Of a stretch of 35,087 nt of DNA, positions 23,535 to 32,521 are shown in pieces. Positions within the stretch are counted from its first letter, which is position 1. Each line of letters opens with the position of its first letter. The stretch is taken from positions 1 through 35,087 of the forward strand of contig JAZQEH010000046.1 in assembly GCA_045538895.1 (NCBI GenBank), written 5' to 3'. The translations under genes and the position numbers were made by a program. Under the pieces are notes generated by a model. It was not told the DNA's origin and ran no database searches. It saw only the letters and a list, made by a program, of their open reading frames with translations. This stretch comes from UMGS902 sp045538895 (GTDB lineage: Bacteria; Bacillota; Clostridia; Oscillospirales; CAG-272).

Positions 23535-26500
23535 ATGAGAAAAATATTATTATCCATATGTATTTTTGCACTTGCAGTTTCGCTTTCACTTTTTGCAGGT
23601 GCGGCTCAAATAGGCAGTGCTGATGAACTGCTCACGCTTATGAACACGCCTGCTATGTGGGCAGATGATTACACACTTACAGCAGACATAAATCTTGCAG
23701 ATGCTACAATTAGCCTTCCGCAAGCACCTATCGGTAGCGAGAGCATACCGTATAGCGGTATCTTTGACGGTGACGGCTATACAATAAGCGGTATCAATAT
23801 CAGCGGTGCCGGAAATGTTGCATTGTTCGGTTTCGCAGGCGGCGCAACTATTAAGAATTTGACGGTAGAAGGCACAGTTTCTTCTACTACCAACTGGGCG
23901 GCGGGTATTATTGCAAGAGTTTCAGCCGCAAGTATTACTGTAGAAAACTGTGTAAACCGCTGTACAGTAAGCGGCGTTGACTCTGTCGGCGGCATCGTGG
24001 GCAGACTTGAGCCAGGCTCTTTAAACGCTACTATAAGCGGTTGTAAAAACGAAGGTACAATTACAGGTGCCCGTTACAGTGGCGGTATTGTAGGCTTCAG
24101 CTCACAGACAAGCGGTGCTACTGTTATTGAAAAATGCTGGAACGATGGTATTGTTAACGGTACACAGGGCGTAGCCGGTATTGTCGGATTTTTCAGAGTA
24201 TATACAGGTGCCGGCGGTAAGTGCTATGTGCGGGACTGTATAAACACAGGTAACGTTCATGCTACAACTGCATACGCAGGCGGTATTCTTGGCTGGGGAC
24301 ACAATAAGAACTATGCATATACGGTAACACGCTGCTTTAACAGCGGTTCTGTTACTTCTGATAAGGCATCGTATGTTCGTCCGATAGCAGGAGTTATTTC
24401 CAAGGCGACATATACCGCCGGTAACATGAACGATTGCTATTACACAACTACTGATTCATATACCTCCGAGAGCGATTGCTATGCAAATCTCTGTGAAACT
24501 TTTGTTGCAGATGCAACCGTAGCAGCCGCGCTCACAGGACTTGGCGAAAACTTTGTAGTAGCTGATGGCTATGTACCGCAGCTTAAAAACTTCCATACAC
24601 ATGACTATAAATACAGCGCTATAGGCGGTGCAGAGCATAAGTACGCTTGTTATTGCGGCGATGTCAAGCTTACAGAGGGACATAATTTTGTAAACGGCGT
24701 GTGCGATAAGTGCGGAGCCAAGGACATTCCTTGTGCGCACGATAACAAGTACGAGATTGTTGAAAATGCAGCAACTTGCGCTTCGGTAGGCAGCAAATAT
24801 GAATTTTGTCCCGATTGCCAAACCAAAGTGAGCGGAGATATTGAAATTGCTATTGATGCAGATAATCACAGCGGCACTTTGACTATGGCGCTTGAAAACG
24901 GTGCACTTACATATATCTGCTCGGATTGTAATGCAGCAGCGTATACAGACAACAGTCTCCTCGACACAGTTTATGTTTCACAAACCGGTGCAGAGCTTAA
25001 AGGAAACGTTTCGTCACAGATTGGTACAAGTGCAAATCCTTTCAAAAACTTCACCGATGCCATGCAGTATGCGGCACTTGTGGGTAAGGACGTAACCGTT
25101 ACAATTCTGGATACCGCAGAGGTTCCCGAAAAATATCATACTCCAGAATTTGAAAGTACTATTACTGTAACGGGCGGCACGCTTATTACGCATACCCGTT
25201 TCATAATGCATGGACCGATGGTGTTTGAGCATATTTGCTTTAAGGACAGCGGCAATCCCTTTATTGCGGCGCAGGAACACAAAATCGTAATGGGAGAGGG
25301 CATCACCGTTTCGGGCGGAGGTATTTATCTTGTAGGTGGCTACGAAAACGGAACTGCCACGAATAGCGATATTCCTGCTACAGGATATTCCACGGATGTA
25401 ACTGTACGCTCAGGTGTGTATCACGGAATTGCAGGTGCCAACCGCTATCTCGGCGGTGCATATTCCGGCACAGTCAAAGTAGTTCTTGGTAAGACTAACC
25501 CGAATGATACACTTAAAATTACAAGCACTCTTGCTGTAGTAGGTTTTAATTCCGAGGGCGGAGATGGTGTAAATGCAACGTTCATCTTTGAAGGTGACGT
25601 AGATGAGATTGCAAGTTTTTGCCCGATAAGCCATGCGAGCAATGCAACAGGCCGCTTTGATATTGATATTGTTGTACGAGGCGGAGCGACTTTGGACAAA
25701 ACCGCAGTACTCTATCGCGGAAGCAATTATACGGTAAATGTTTATGCGGATGCACGCATTGACGGAGCAGAAGAGCTTGCGGCTACTATCACGGATGCGG
25801 CAAACGTTCAGCCTTACAGACGCTACTGCCTCAAAGTAAACGGAGAGCACCCGGATGCAAATTCAGACGGTATTTGTGACAATTGCGGCGCTTCTACCGC
25901 TTGCGAGCATATTGACGGCGAGTGGCAGGAAACTATGTCGGCAAACTGTGCAGAGAAGGCTGTTTATACCTGGTATTGCTATGATTGCCAAGAGCTTGTC
26001 AATGATATGACCAAAGAGGGCGAAGCTACCAATGCCGACAATCATGTAGCAGATAGTTTTGTCTGGAATAATGACGGCGAAAAGTATTACTTTGTCTGCA
26101 ATTCTTGCGGTGCTAAAGTGGAACAGACCGATGCTCCCGCAGTTTATGTATCTTCAAGCGGCAGTGATAAAAATGATGGCAGAACTGCAGAAAAAGCAGT
26201 GAAGACACTTGCAGAAGCAGTAACGCGCATTGCAAATGTTGGTGGCAAGATTGTAATAGTTTCCAATTACACTCTTGACGGAGACGTTGCACTTCCTGCA
26301 TATACAAAGCCTATATCATTTGTCGGCTACGATGCAGATGACGGATATGTTCCCGGCGGCTTTACGGCATCGGCAAATGTTGTAATTTCTCTCGGCGGCA
26401 AAACAAACTTTGAGGATATCACATTTGCAGGCGGCAAGCGTTATACAATCGTTGCAAATTGGAATGATATTACCTTTGGAAGAGTTTATTCGTTAAGTGA

Positions 26501-27920
26501 TTCATATTCCTATGTTGTTCTTGGCGGATATCCCGTAACCGAGAGTGACAACGAGGCAAGGGCGGCTACACTTACAATTACCGAAGATGTAACTCGTGCA
26601 CGCACGCTTGACGGAACGGTTACAAGAGACCGTTTCTATACACGCATTTATCTTGGAAGTGTTTTCGGTGCTGATAATATAGATGCTGCAAATAAGAGCG
26701 CTACACTTAATGCCACAAATGCAGATATCGGCGTGCTTTATACGATGTCTACATCGGGCTCGCATAAGCTTACTACAGCCAAAAACTGTGAAACTACAGT
26801 AAATCTTTACGGCAGAGCAACGGTAAATCAGGGACGAACCGGTGATTTCAACGTGGCGTATGCTACATCTAAGGGTTCACAGAAAAACTTAACACTTAAT
26901 CTGTTTGATAATTCTGCGATCCTTACGAATTACTATATCCGAAATTGCGAGAATACTGTAATCAACGTTTCCACCAAGGCTGACGGAAGAACATTTATGA
27001 TTGATATTCCGTTTACCTTCTATTCATTCGGCGATTTTGCGGCAAACGGTACGGCTATTAATGTTGAAATCAACTACGGTGAGCACGGTTTTGCTCCTTC
27101 GCTTGATACGCCTTGTGAGTTTGTCGATGCGGCAGATGAAATTAAGATTTATGAGGCTAATGCTGTCGAGGAGTGCGAATACGTTGAGAGTATAGCTCGT
27201 GCGGCAACTCCAAAAGAAAAAGGAACAAAGCATTATTCCTGCACTTGCGGTAGATACTACGATGAAGAATATGAGTATTCCTGCGACGAAGCAACGCACA
27301 TTTATACTGCATATGCAGACGGTACTTTTAAGTGCTCTGTATGTGAGAAAACCTTTACAACACTCAGCGAAAATCTTGTTGTTAAAGCAACTCCTGCGTC
27401 GGTTGCTGATGGGAAAGCAAGTGTAAATGTAAATATTACCGGTACATTTGCGGCGGCACTTGTAAGTATTACTGCTCCGGAGGGGTTTGAGCTTGCAAAT
27501 GCAGCACTTCCCGAAAATGCAGAGCTTGTGTTTGCAGGCAATGAAGCAGACGGCGTATATTCTATCACCGTTATGAGTACGAGCGGTACAGATAGAGAAA
27601 TTAACGAAACATTTGTTTTAACATATTCTGTGGCTGATTCCACTGCATATGGAAGTTATATTCTTGATGTTGCTGCATCAGAAGTTTATAGTGCAACCGG
27701 CAAGGCACTTTGTATGACTCCCGTAAGTGCGGAAATCGTATATGCAGAAGAAAAAGTTATAGGAGATGTGGACGGTGACGGTATTGTTACAGTTGCAGAT
27801 GCTCTTGTAATTATCAGAGCACTGCTTAATGATATCAGTTTGCCTAATGCAGATCTTAACGGCGACGGCAAATTAGGTCTCGTCGATGTAATCAGAGTAC
27901 TCAAGTTAATATCGCAGTAA
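23535..27920 (+). CDS. Giant secreted GLUG/beta-helix/cohesin-like/dockerin protein
   Basis: The 1461-residue protein has a signal peptide (MRKILLSICIFALAVSLSLF then AGAAQ). GLUG-type beta-helix repeats cover about 70-260 (VGGIVGRLE, SGGIVGFSS, VAGIVGFFR, AGGILGWGH). CxxC mini-modules lie at about 355-430, 785-860 and 1215-1275, alternating with two beta-helix modules that begin VYVSQTG (about 479) and VYVSSSGSDKNDG (about 871). A cohesin-like Ig segment spans about 1281-1405 and a complete dockerin 1410-1461 (GDVDGDGIVTVADAL, then DLNGDGKLGLVDVI). An ATG at 23529 overlaps the previous stop, but the AAGGAG is correctly spaced only for 23535. No enzyme motif was seen; it is probably a binding or scaffold protein. 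Confidence 0.82.
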   Translation: MRKILLSICIFALAVSLSLFAGAAQIGSADELLTLMNTPAMWADDYTLTADINLADATISLPQAPIGSESIPYSGIFDGDGYTISGINISGAGNVALFGFAGGATIKNLTVEGTVSSTTNWAAGIIARVSAASITVENCVNRCTVSGVDSVGGIVGRLEPGSLNATISGCKNEGTITGARYSGGIVGFSSQTSGATVIEKCWNDGIVNGTQGVAGIVGFFRVYTGAGGKCYVRDCINTGNVHATTAYAGGILGWGHNKNYAYTVTRCFNSGSVTSDKASYVRPIAGVISKATYTAGNMNDCYYTTTDSYTSESDCYANLCETFVADATVAAALTGLGENFVVADGYVPQLKNFHTHDYKYSAIGGAEHKYACYCGDVKLTEGHNFVNGVCDKCGAKDIPCAHDNKYEIVENAATCASVGSKYEFCPDCQTKVSGDIEIAIDADNHSGTLTMALENGALTYICSDCNAAAYTDNSLLDTVYVSQTGAELKGNVSSQIGTSANPFKNFTDAMQYAALVGKDVTVTILDTAEVPEKYHTPEFESTITVTGGTLITHTRFIMHGPMVFEHICFKDSGNPFIAAQEHKIVMGEGITVSGGGIYLVGGYENGTATNSDIPATGYSTDVTVRSGVYHGIAGANRYLGGAYSGTVKVVLGKTNPNDTLKITSTLAVVGFNSEGGDGVNATFIFEGDVDEIASFCPISHASNATGRFDIDIVVRGGATLDKTAVLYRGSNYTVNVYADARIDGAEELAATITDAANVQPYRRYCLKVNGEHPDANSDGICDNCGASTACEHIDGEWQETMSANCAEKAVYTWYCYDCQELVNDMTKEGEATNADNHVADSFVWNNDGEKYYFVCNSCGAKVEQTDAPAVYVSSSGSDKNDGRTAEKAVKTLAEAVTRIANVGGKIVIVSNYTLDGDVALPAYTKPISFVGYDADDGYVPGGFTASANVVISLGGKTNFEDITFAGGKRYTIVANWNDITFGRVYSLSDSYSYVVLGGYPVTESDNEARAATLTITEDVTRARTLDGTVTRDRFYTRIYLGSVFGADNIDAANKSATLNATNADIGVLYTMSTSGSHKLTTAKNCETTVNLYGRATVNQGRTGDFNVAYATSKGSQKNLTLNLFDNSAILTNYYIRNCENTVINVSTKADGRTFMIDIPFTFYSFGDFAANGTAINVEINYGEHGFAPSLDTPCEFVDAADEIKIYEANAVEECEYVESIARAATPKEKGTKHYSCTCGRYYDEEYEYSCDEATHIYTAYADGTFKCSVCEKTFTTLSENLVVKATPASVADGKASVNVNITGTFAAALVSITAPEGFELANAALPENAELVFAGNEADGVYSITVMSTSGTDREINETFVLTYSVADSTAYGSYILDVAASEVYSATGKALCMTPVSAEIVYAEEKVIGDVDGDGIVTVADALVIIRALLNDISLPNADLNGDGKLGLVDVIRVLKLISQ

Positions 27921-27923
27921 AAT

Positions 27924-27955
27924 AAAAGCATCAAGCCGTAAGGCTTGATGCTTTT
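27924..27955. terminator. Bidirectional terminator between phosphoesterase operon and HAD gene
   Basis: AAAAGCATCAAGCC/GGCTTGATGCTTTT is a 14-bp perfect stem with a GTAA loop. It serves both convergent genes, starting 4 bases after one stop and ending 2 bases before the other. Confidence 0.88.
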
Positions 27956-27956
27956 A

Positions 27957-28619
27957 CTATCTGTTGATAAGTTTTAAGAGTGTTTCATTTTCTGCTATGT
28001 ATTCGGTGGCAAGACTGCGGATTTTGTCATGTCCAAAATTGTGACGGTCATATATACCAACAGTTGGCATACCGATTTTTGCAGCCGTTTCAATAGCGGT
28101 AAGCGAGTCTTCAAATACCCATGTTTCACAAGGTTTTTCTTGTAAGAACTTACAAGCGTGCAAATAGATATCCGGCTCCTCTTTACCTTTGCCGATTGTT
28201 GCACAGGAGAATATCGCTTCAAAGTATTTACCGATGCCGAGATGCTCGATAGCAGTGCTTAACAGGTCGGGAGCGGTTGCTGAGGCAATGCACATTTTTA
28301 CACCTGCCGCTTTACAGTGCTTTAAAAACTCTAAAACACCGTCTTTGAGTTCAACTTTGTTAGCATAAAAGTCGTTCATGATGCTATTTGCAAGTGTTAA
28401 TAATTCTTCACAGCTTTCGCCGAGCCCATAATTTGTATGAATCAAATCCATCGCATCTCTCAAAGTTAGGGTACGCACTTTCTTGTTATCTTCGGGAGAA
28501 GGCTCGAAATTTTTATTGTTTAAATATTTATCGCCGAAAGCAGACCATAGCACATCCCACAGCATCAAAGAGTCAATGAGTGTGCCGTCCATATCGAATA
28601 TCGCTGCTTTAAATTTCAT
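27957..28619 (-). CDS. HAD-family hydrolase (beta-phosphoglucomutase-like phosphatase)
   Basis: This 220-residue cytoplasmic protein has HAD motif I FDMDGTLID (D9 nucleophile, D11), a helical cap (about 15-85), motif II region ASATAPDL, the Lys in GKGKEEPDIYL and motif III/IV VFEDSLTAIETA. Length and cap type match subfamily IA, which dephosphorylates or isomerises small sugar phosphates. A promoter lies upstream, and its transcript probably ends at the shared terminator 27924-27955. It is a single gene; no pathway can be assigned. Confidence 0.9.
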   Translation of the reverse strand: MKFKAAIFDMDGTLIDSLMLWDVLWSAFGDKYLNNKNFEPSPEDNKKVRTLTLRDAMDLIHTNYGLGESCEELLTLANSIMNDFYANKVELKDGVLEFLKHCKAAGVKMCIASATAPDLLSTAIEHLGIGKYFEAIFSCATIGKGKEEPDIYLHACKFLQEKPCETWVFEDSLTAIETAAKIGMPTVGIYDRHNFGHDKIRSLATEYIAENETLLKLINR

Positions 28620-28649
28620 GTCGTTAACCTCATAGTCTGTAATACAATT

Positions 28650-28678
28650 ATTATATCATGCTTGCCTGTCGGTGTAAA
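28650..28678 (-). promoter_or_regulatory. SigA-type promoter of the HAD gene
   Basis: On the minus strand TTTACA (28678-28673) and TATAAT (28655-28650) have a 17-base spacer, about 30 bases before the ATG at 28619. Confidence 0.65.
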
Positions 28679-28853
28679 TGTCTAATGACATGATTGGGTC
28701 ATTTCAGCTTCGGCAACCTTGTTTTACTATATAAAGTAGACGATGCCTATATATTTTCAAAAACGCATCATTTACATGCTACAATAGGATATGAGGATTT
28801 TTCAGGAAGTTTTCGACATACAAGTGAAACTATAAATGCAAGCGGAGGTAGTT

Positions 28854-29717
28854 ATGAGAAAAAAAGCCATAATTCTATGCGTTTTGCTTTCTGTCACTCT
28901 TTTGGTATCATGCCGAAATGACTCTATTGCTGAAACAACTGCAAATAATGACAAGACAGGACTTGCGGCTACGGGAACGCATTTTATAGCAAAAGTTGTT
29001 GAAGTTTCGGGAAACACTATGCTTGTTGAAATTACTGACAGCGAAACATCGGGGATAACAGAAGAAAGAGAAGCATGGATTTCTTCGCAAAAAGAACTGA
29101 ATATTGATTATAGCAGTTTTTCTGCAGGCGACACTGTACAGGTTTATTTTGACGGCTTAGTTATGGAAAGCTATCCGCTACAGATAAATTCTGTGACGAG
29201 CATAGGTTATCTCGGCATTACGAACAGCGATGAGAAAACCGTGGTTAATATAATTGATAAAACCGTAAATTCCGACATAGTCACCTGCGATGCACTTCAG
29301 GGGTTTTATGCGGATGACAGGTATTATTATTCATATTCAAGCATCCGCAGCGAGTATGTGGTGGTTGAGTATTCGGATGGCAGTGAAGAAACGGTCATGG
29401 AGGCGTTGGCAAAAGGTATTATTACGATAGCTGACCTTGACGCTTACAACATCGGTTATTATAAGGAGCCGAAGTATATTCAAAATATAGTCTATCACTC
29501 CGACAGAGGCGGAGAGCCGGATGCAGAAGAGGTCTTTTATACCGATGAAGAATATGAATATGTTTTCCCCTCACTCCGCAGTGATGTTGTTATCGTATAT
29601 TACAAAGACGGCACAGAAAAGCCAATTAGGGATGCACTCGCAGACGGAAGCTTGCTGATTGAAGATCTTGACTTTTTCAATATAGAGTATTATAAATATC
29701 GCCGCATTGTTAATTAA
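28854..29717 (+). CDS. Lipoprotein with DUF3221-like domain and duplicated C-terminal module
   Basis: The 287-residue protein begins at ATG 28854 (GGAGG five bases upstream; an earlier ATG at 28836 lacks a site). Its signal peptide ends in lipobox LLVSC, so Cys is probably lipidated. Residues about 40-115 (HFIAKVVEVSGNTMLVEITD, then FSAGDTVQVYF) look like the OB-fold-like DUF3221. Two similar modules of about 60 residues follow (about 145-206 and 226-283). Each reads like SSIRSEYVVVEYSDGSEETV or SLRSDVVIVYYKDGTEKPI, then ITIADLDAYNIGYYKE or LLIEDLDFFNIEYYK. Function is unknown. Confidence 0.78.
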   Translation: MRKKAIILCVLLSVTLLVSCRNDSIAETTANNDKTGLAATGTHFIAKVVEVSGNTMLVEITDSETSGITEEREAWISSQKELNIDYSSFSAGDTVQVYFDGLVMESYPLQINSVTSIGYLGITNSDEKTVVNIIDKTVNSDIVTCDALQGFYADDRYYYSYSSIRSEYVVVEYSDGSEETVMEALAKGIITIADLDAYNIGYYKEPKYIQNIVYHSDRGGEPDAEEVFYTDEEYEYVFPSLRSDVVIVYYKDGTEKPIRDALADGSLLIEDLDFFNIEYYKYRRIVN

Positions 29718-29748
29718 AGTCTCTCTGAAAGGGAGGCTTTTTTATTTT
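29716..29748 (+). terminator. Terminator of the lipoprotein gene
   Basis: AAAGTCTCTC/GGGAGGCTTT forms a 10-bp stem with two G-T pairs and a TGAAA loop, followed by TTT and TTTT. It overlaps the stop codon. Confidence 0.75.
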
Positions 29749-29753
29749 ACAAA

Positions 29754-29783
29754 AAAGGCAGCCGCTCACGTGCGGCTGCCTTT
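29754..29783 (-). terminator. Terminator facing the PBP-HTH regulator gene
   Basis: AAAGGCAGCCGC/GCGGCTGCCTTT is a 12-bp perfect stem with a 6-base loop. On the minus strand it is followed by TTTTTTG, so it should end transcription coming from the gene at 29871-31022. Confidence 0.8.
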
Positions 29784-29870
29784 GATGGTAATGCGGTGCA
29801 GAACTTTCAGTGCCCATTTTAGGGGTTATGATTAATTTAAAATGATGAGAGTTTTCAGGAGTTTACGTTA

Positions 29871-31022
29871 TTAATATCGGTTATTTTTGAATGTTTTGTT
29901 GTTCCCCAACGTTTCCTCAAGCTTGATGGGGTCTATCCATTGCCTCAACCATTCGGAAAGCTCTTTGGTAGTTGAAAAGCCGAGTGCGGATTTATACTTT
30001 TTAATATGGTATTTGATAGACTCGCATGACAAATACAGGAGGCTTTGCATTTCGTTTATGGTTTTTGAAAGAACGAGGCAGTGAATTATCTTAAGGTCTG
30101 TACTGCTGCATGAAATCAGCAGTTTTTCAAGTGACATGCATTTTCTGCTTGAAGCGGTAATCTTTGCAAGCTCCTCTTTGGTGAATCTTTTCTGCTGTGA
30201 AAATATAATTCCTTCCGGATTGCTATTTTGCGTAGTTTCTCTTGCAAAAAGGTGATTTTTCATAACGATATGCATGTGTGCAACGTGGTTGCTTTTATTG
30301 ATAAAGCTATGTATGGTAGCAATTTCTTTGCCGGCATTTACGTTGTTTAAGGAAACAGAGGAAAGCGACGGCGAGCAAAGACTTGACAGTGCAGTATCTG
30401 CAAAGCTAAGCACCAACAGCTTGTCATTCCAGTTTTTATTGATTGTGTTCAAAAAAAGCATGAGGTGAAATGCCGTATAGTCATTATTGCAGATTATGGC
30501 ATCAATACGCTCTTCGCAGTTGAGCAGAGATAAAAGGACGGGGTAAATTGTTTTGTCTGCATAAAAAATCAGTGGGTCGTGATAAATGTGCTGCTTGTAT
30601 GACTCGATGCGCGCCTTATCATGGTTTCCGTTGGAGTTCGCATTGAAAAGAACGATTTTCTTACAGCCCTTTTCTTTAAGGTGGGCAACGGCGAGCTTCA
30701 TATCCTCTTGGAAATTGCACGTAACGGAACTGAAATCACTGGTTGCGGTATGGACGTCCTGCTTTGCAAATATTATCTTGTAAATGTTGAATTCGCTGAA
30801 AATGTCAAACATATGCTTGCGCATTTTTTCGCTTGTAGGGAACAGTACGAGTGATGAGTCGGATTCGTTGTATTTTTTAAGATGTTCCTTTAATTCTTCA
30901 GGAGAGGAAATGAAAAAATACTTTATGCGGCGTTTAGCAAATTCACGTGTCATTCCGTTGTAGATTTCCATGCGATATGCAGAGCTTGGTTTTTTAGCTT
31001 CATTATACAAAAAAATCGGCAC
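29871..31022 (-). CDS. Regulator with periplasmic-binding-like sensor and C-terminal HTH
   Basis: The 383-residue protein has a LacI-type ligand-binding domain over about 10-260. Visible pieces are AYRMEIYNGMTREFAKRRI (start of the first lobe), DMKLAVAHLKEKGCKKIVLF, IDAIICNNDYTAFHLMLFL and SLSSVSLNNVNAGKEI. No N-terminal HTH of LacI type precedes it. Instead the C-terminus (about 305-370) contains a LuxR/GerE-like HTH: DLKIIHCLVLSKTINEMQSL, then SCESIKYHIKKYKSALGF and TTKELSEWL. Translation starts at GTG (31022) with GAGGGGGG upstream. No signal peptide, so it senses a cytoplasmic ligand. It diverges from the MATE/D-aminoacylase operon, its probable target. Confidence 0.8.
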   Translation of the reverse strand: MPIFLYNEAKKPSSAYRMEIYNGMTREFAKRRIKYFFISSPEELKEHLKKYNESDSSLVLFPTSEKMRKHMFDIFSEFNIYKIIFAKQDVHTATSDFSSVTCNFQEDMKLAVAHLKEKGCKKIVLFNANSNGNHDKARIESYKQHIYHDPLIFYADKTIYPVLLSLLNCEERIDAIICNNDYTAFHLMLFLNTINKNWNDKLLVLSFADTALSSLCSPSLSSVSLNNVNAGKEIATIHSFINKSNHVAHMHIVMKNHLFARETTQNSNPEGIIFSQQKRFTKEELAKITASSRKCMSLEKLLISCSSTDLKIIHCLVLSKTINEMQSLLYLSCESIKYHIKKYKSALGFSTTKELSEWLRQWIDPIKLEETLGNNKTFKNNRY

Positions 31023-31115
31023 GTTTATCCCCCCTCTTTTTTATGATGGTATCATAAATTTGCCGCAATTTCAATAGGTAAAAAAACTCGTTTTAATTTA
31101 CAAAAAAATTCTCCA

Positions 31116-31144
31116 TTGAAAATTTTTACTGTGAGTTCTAAAAT
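31116..31144 (+). promoter_or_regulatory. SigA-type promoter of the MATE/D-aminoacylase operon
   Basis: TTGAAA (31116-31121) and TAAAAT (31139-31144) are 17 bases apart, in the space between the divergent regulator and the transporter. Confidence 0.75.
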
Positions 31145-31180
31145 AAAAATAGATAAGTATTGAATTCACGAGGTAATTAT

Positions 31181-32509
31181 GTGTTTACTCGCAATAAGCT
31201 TATAAAAATTCTTCTGCCGCTTTTGATTGAACAGTTGCTTGTTGTAACGGTGGGCATGCTTGATTCTGTGATGGTATCAAGTGCGGGAGAAGCGGCAGTT
31301 TCCGGCGTTTCGCTTGTTGTACCTGTAAATTTGTTGCTGAATATTATTTTTACCGCACTTGCAACAGGGGGTACGGTAGTGTGCTCGCAGCTTCTTGGGC
31401 AAAAGGATTACAAGGCGGCAAAAGAGGCGGCAAAACAACTGTATTATCTGACCTTTTTGCTGTCGGTGCTTATTACGTTTTTCGCTCTTGTGTTCAGAAA
31501 ACCGTTGCTTTCACTGTTCTTCGGCAAGGTAGAGGCAGATGTCATGGCGTGTGCCGAGAGTTATTTTTTTATTACTGCACTCAGTTACCCGTTTGTTGCA
31601 TTGAGCGGCAGCGGTGCTGCGATTTTCCGTGCAACGGGAAATACCAAAATCACATTATATATAGCTCTCGGAACAAACAGCGTCAACATTATCGGCAACG
31701 CAGTTTTAATTTACGGATTTCGGCTTGACGTGGTTGGAGCCGCTGTTGCAACGCTTGTTTCCGTTGCACTTGGTGCGGTGGTAAACACGGTTCTTTGCTG
31801 TAACCCAAAATATTCCGTTTATATCGAGGAGCCGTTTCGTTACCGTCCGGATTTTTCGATGTTACGTAAAATTTTGTACATAGGCGTGCCAAGCGGAGTA
31901 GAAAACGGCATGTACCAATTTGGAAAGCTTATTACGCAGAGCCTTGTTTCGTCTTTGGGAACAGCGGCGATTGCCGCTAATGTCGCAGGACAACAGCTTG
32001 CTTCTTTAGTGGATGCGCTGGGACATGCGGTTGGTCTTTGTGTGGTTACCGTAGTTGGCAGATGCATTGGTGCGGGCGAGAGCAAGCAGGCGAAAAAGTA
32101 TGCGAAAACCTTGCTGGGGACGGGATATGCGGTGCTTACGGCAATGTCTGTTCTGCTCATTCTGCTTTCAAAGCCGCTGATTGGTCTGTACGGTCTTTCG
32201 GCAGAAGCAAGTATGCTTGCGCACGGTCTTATTCTTATTTACAGTGCTATGACGATAGTATTCTGGCCGCTCTCCTTTATCATGCCATATGTTTTTCGTG
32301 CGGCGAGCGACGTTCGCTATACTACGGCAGTATCCATGCTGTCTATGTGGCTGTGTCGGGTGGCACTGAGTTATATTCTCGTATTATGGCTTGATCTTGG
32401 TCTTAGCGGAGTATGGTATGCAATGTTTGCAGACTGGATAGTGCGTACGGTGTTTTTTACAGCACGGTTCTTCAGTAACAAGTGGCTTGAAAAATATAAA
32501 TCTGATTGA
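31181..32509 (+). CDS. MATE-family multidrug/metabolite exporter
   Basis: This 442-residue integral membrane protein has about 12 hydrophobic segments in two similar halves, typical of MATE/DinF-type cation-coupled exporters. Recognisable pieces include LLPLLIEQLLVVTVGMLDSV, then GGTVVCSQLLGQKDYKAAKE in the first half and GVPSGVENGMYQFGKLITQS opening the second. GTG at 31181 is preferred: CGAGG stands 7 bases ahead, while the TTG at 31160 has no ribosome site and the overlapping ATG is in another frame. It is followed after 12 bases by the amidohydrolase gene. Substrate unknown. Confidence 0.9.
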   Translation: MFTRNKLIKILLPLLIEQLLVVTVGMLDSVMVSSAGEAAVSGVSLVVPVNLLLNIIFTALATGGTVVCSQLLGQKDYKAAKEAAKQLYYLTFLLSVLITFFALVFRKPLLSLFFGKVEADVMACAESYFFITALSYPFVALSGSGAAIFRATGNTKITLYIALGTNSVNIIGNAVLIYGFRLDVVGAAVATLVSVALGAVVNTVLCCNPKYSVYIEEPFRYRPDFSMLRKILYIGVPSGVENGMYQFGKLITQSLVSSLGTAAIAANVAGQQLASLVDALGHAVGLCVVTVVGRCIGAGESKQAKKYAKTLLGTGYAVLTAMSVLLILLSKPLIGLYGLSAEASMLAHGLILIYSAMTIVFWPLSFIMPYVFRAASDVRYTTAVSMLSMWLCRVALSYILVLWLDLGLSGVWYAMFADWIVRTVFFTARFFSNKWLEKYKSD

Positions 32510-32521
32510 GGAACTTTATTT

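Noticed and set aside
28694..28921. 75-codon open frame overlapping the lipoprotein start
   Set aside because: No ribosome site, no recognised domain, and its second half is an out-of-frame reading of the lipoprotein signal peptide.
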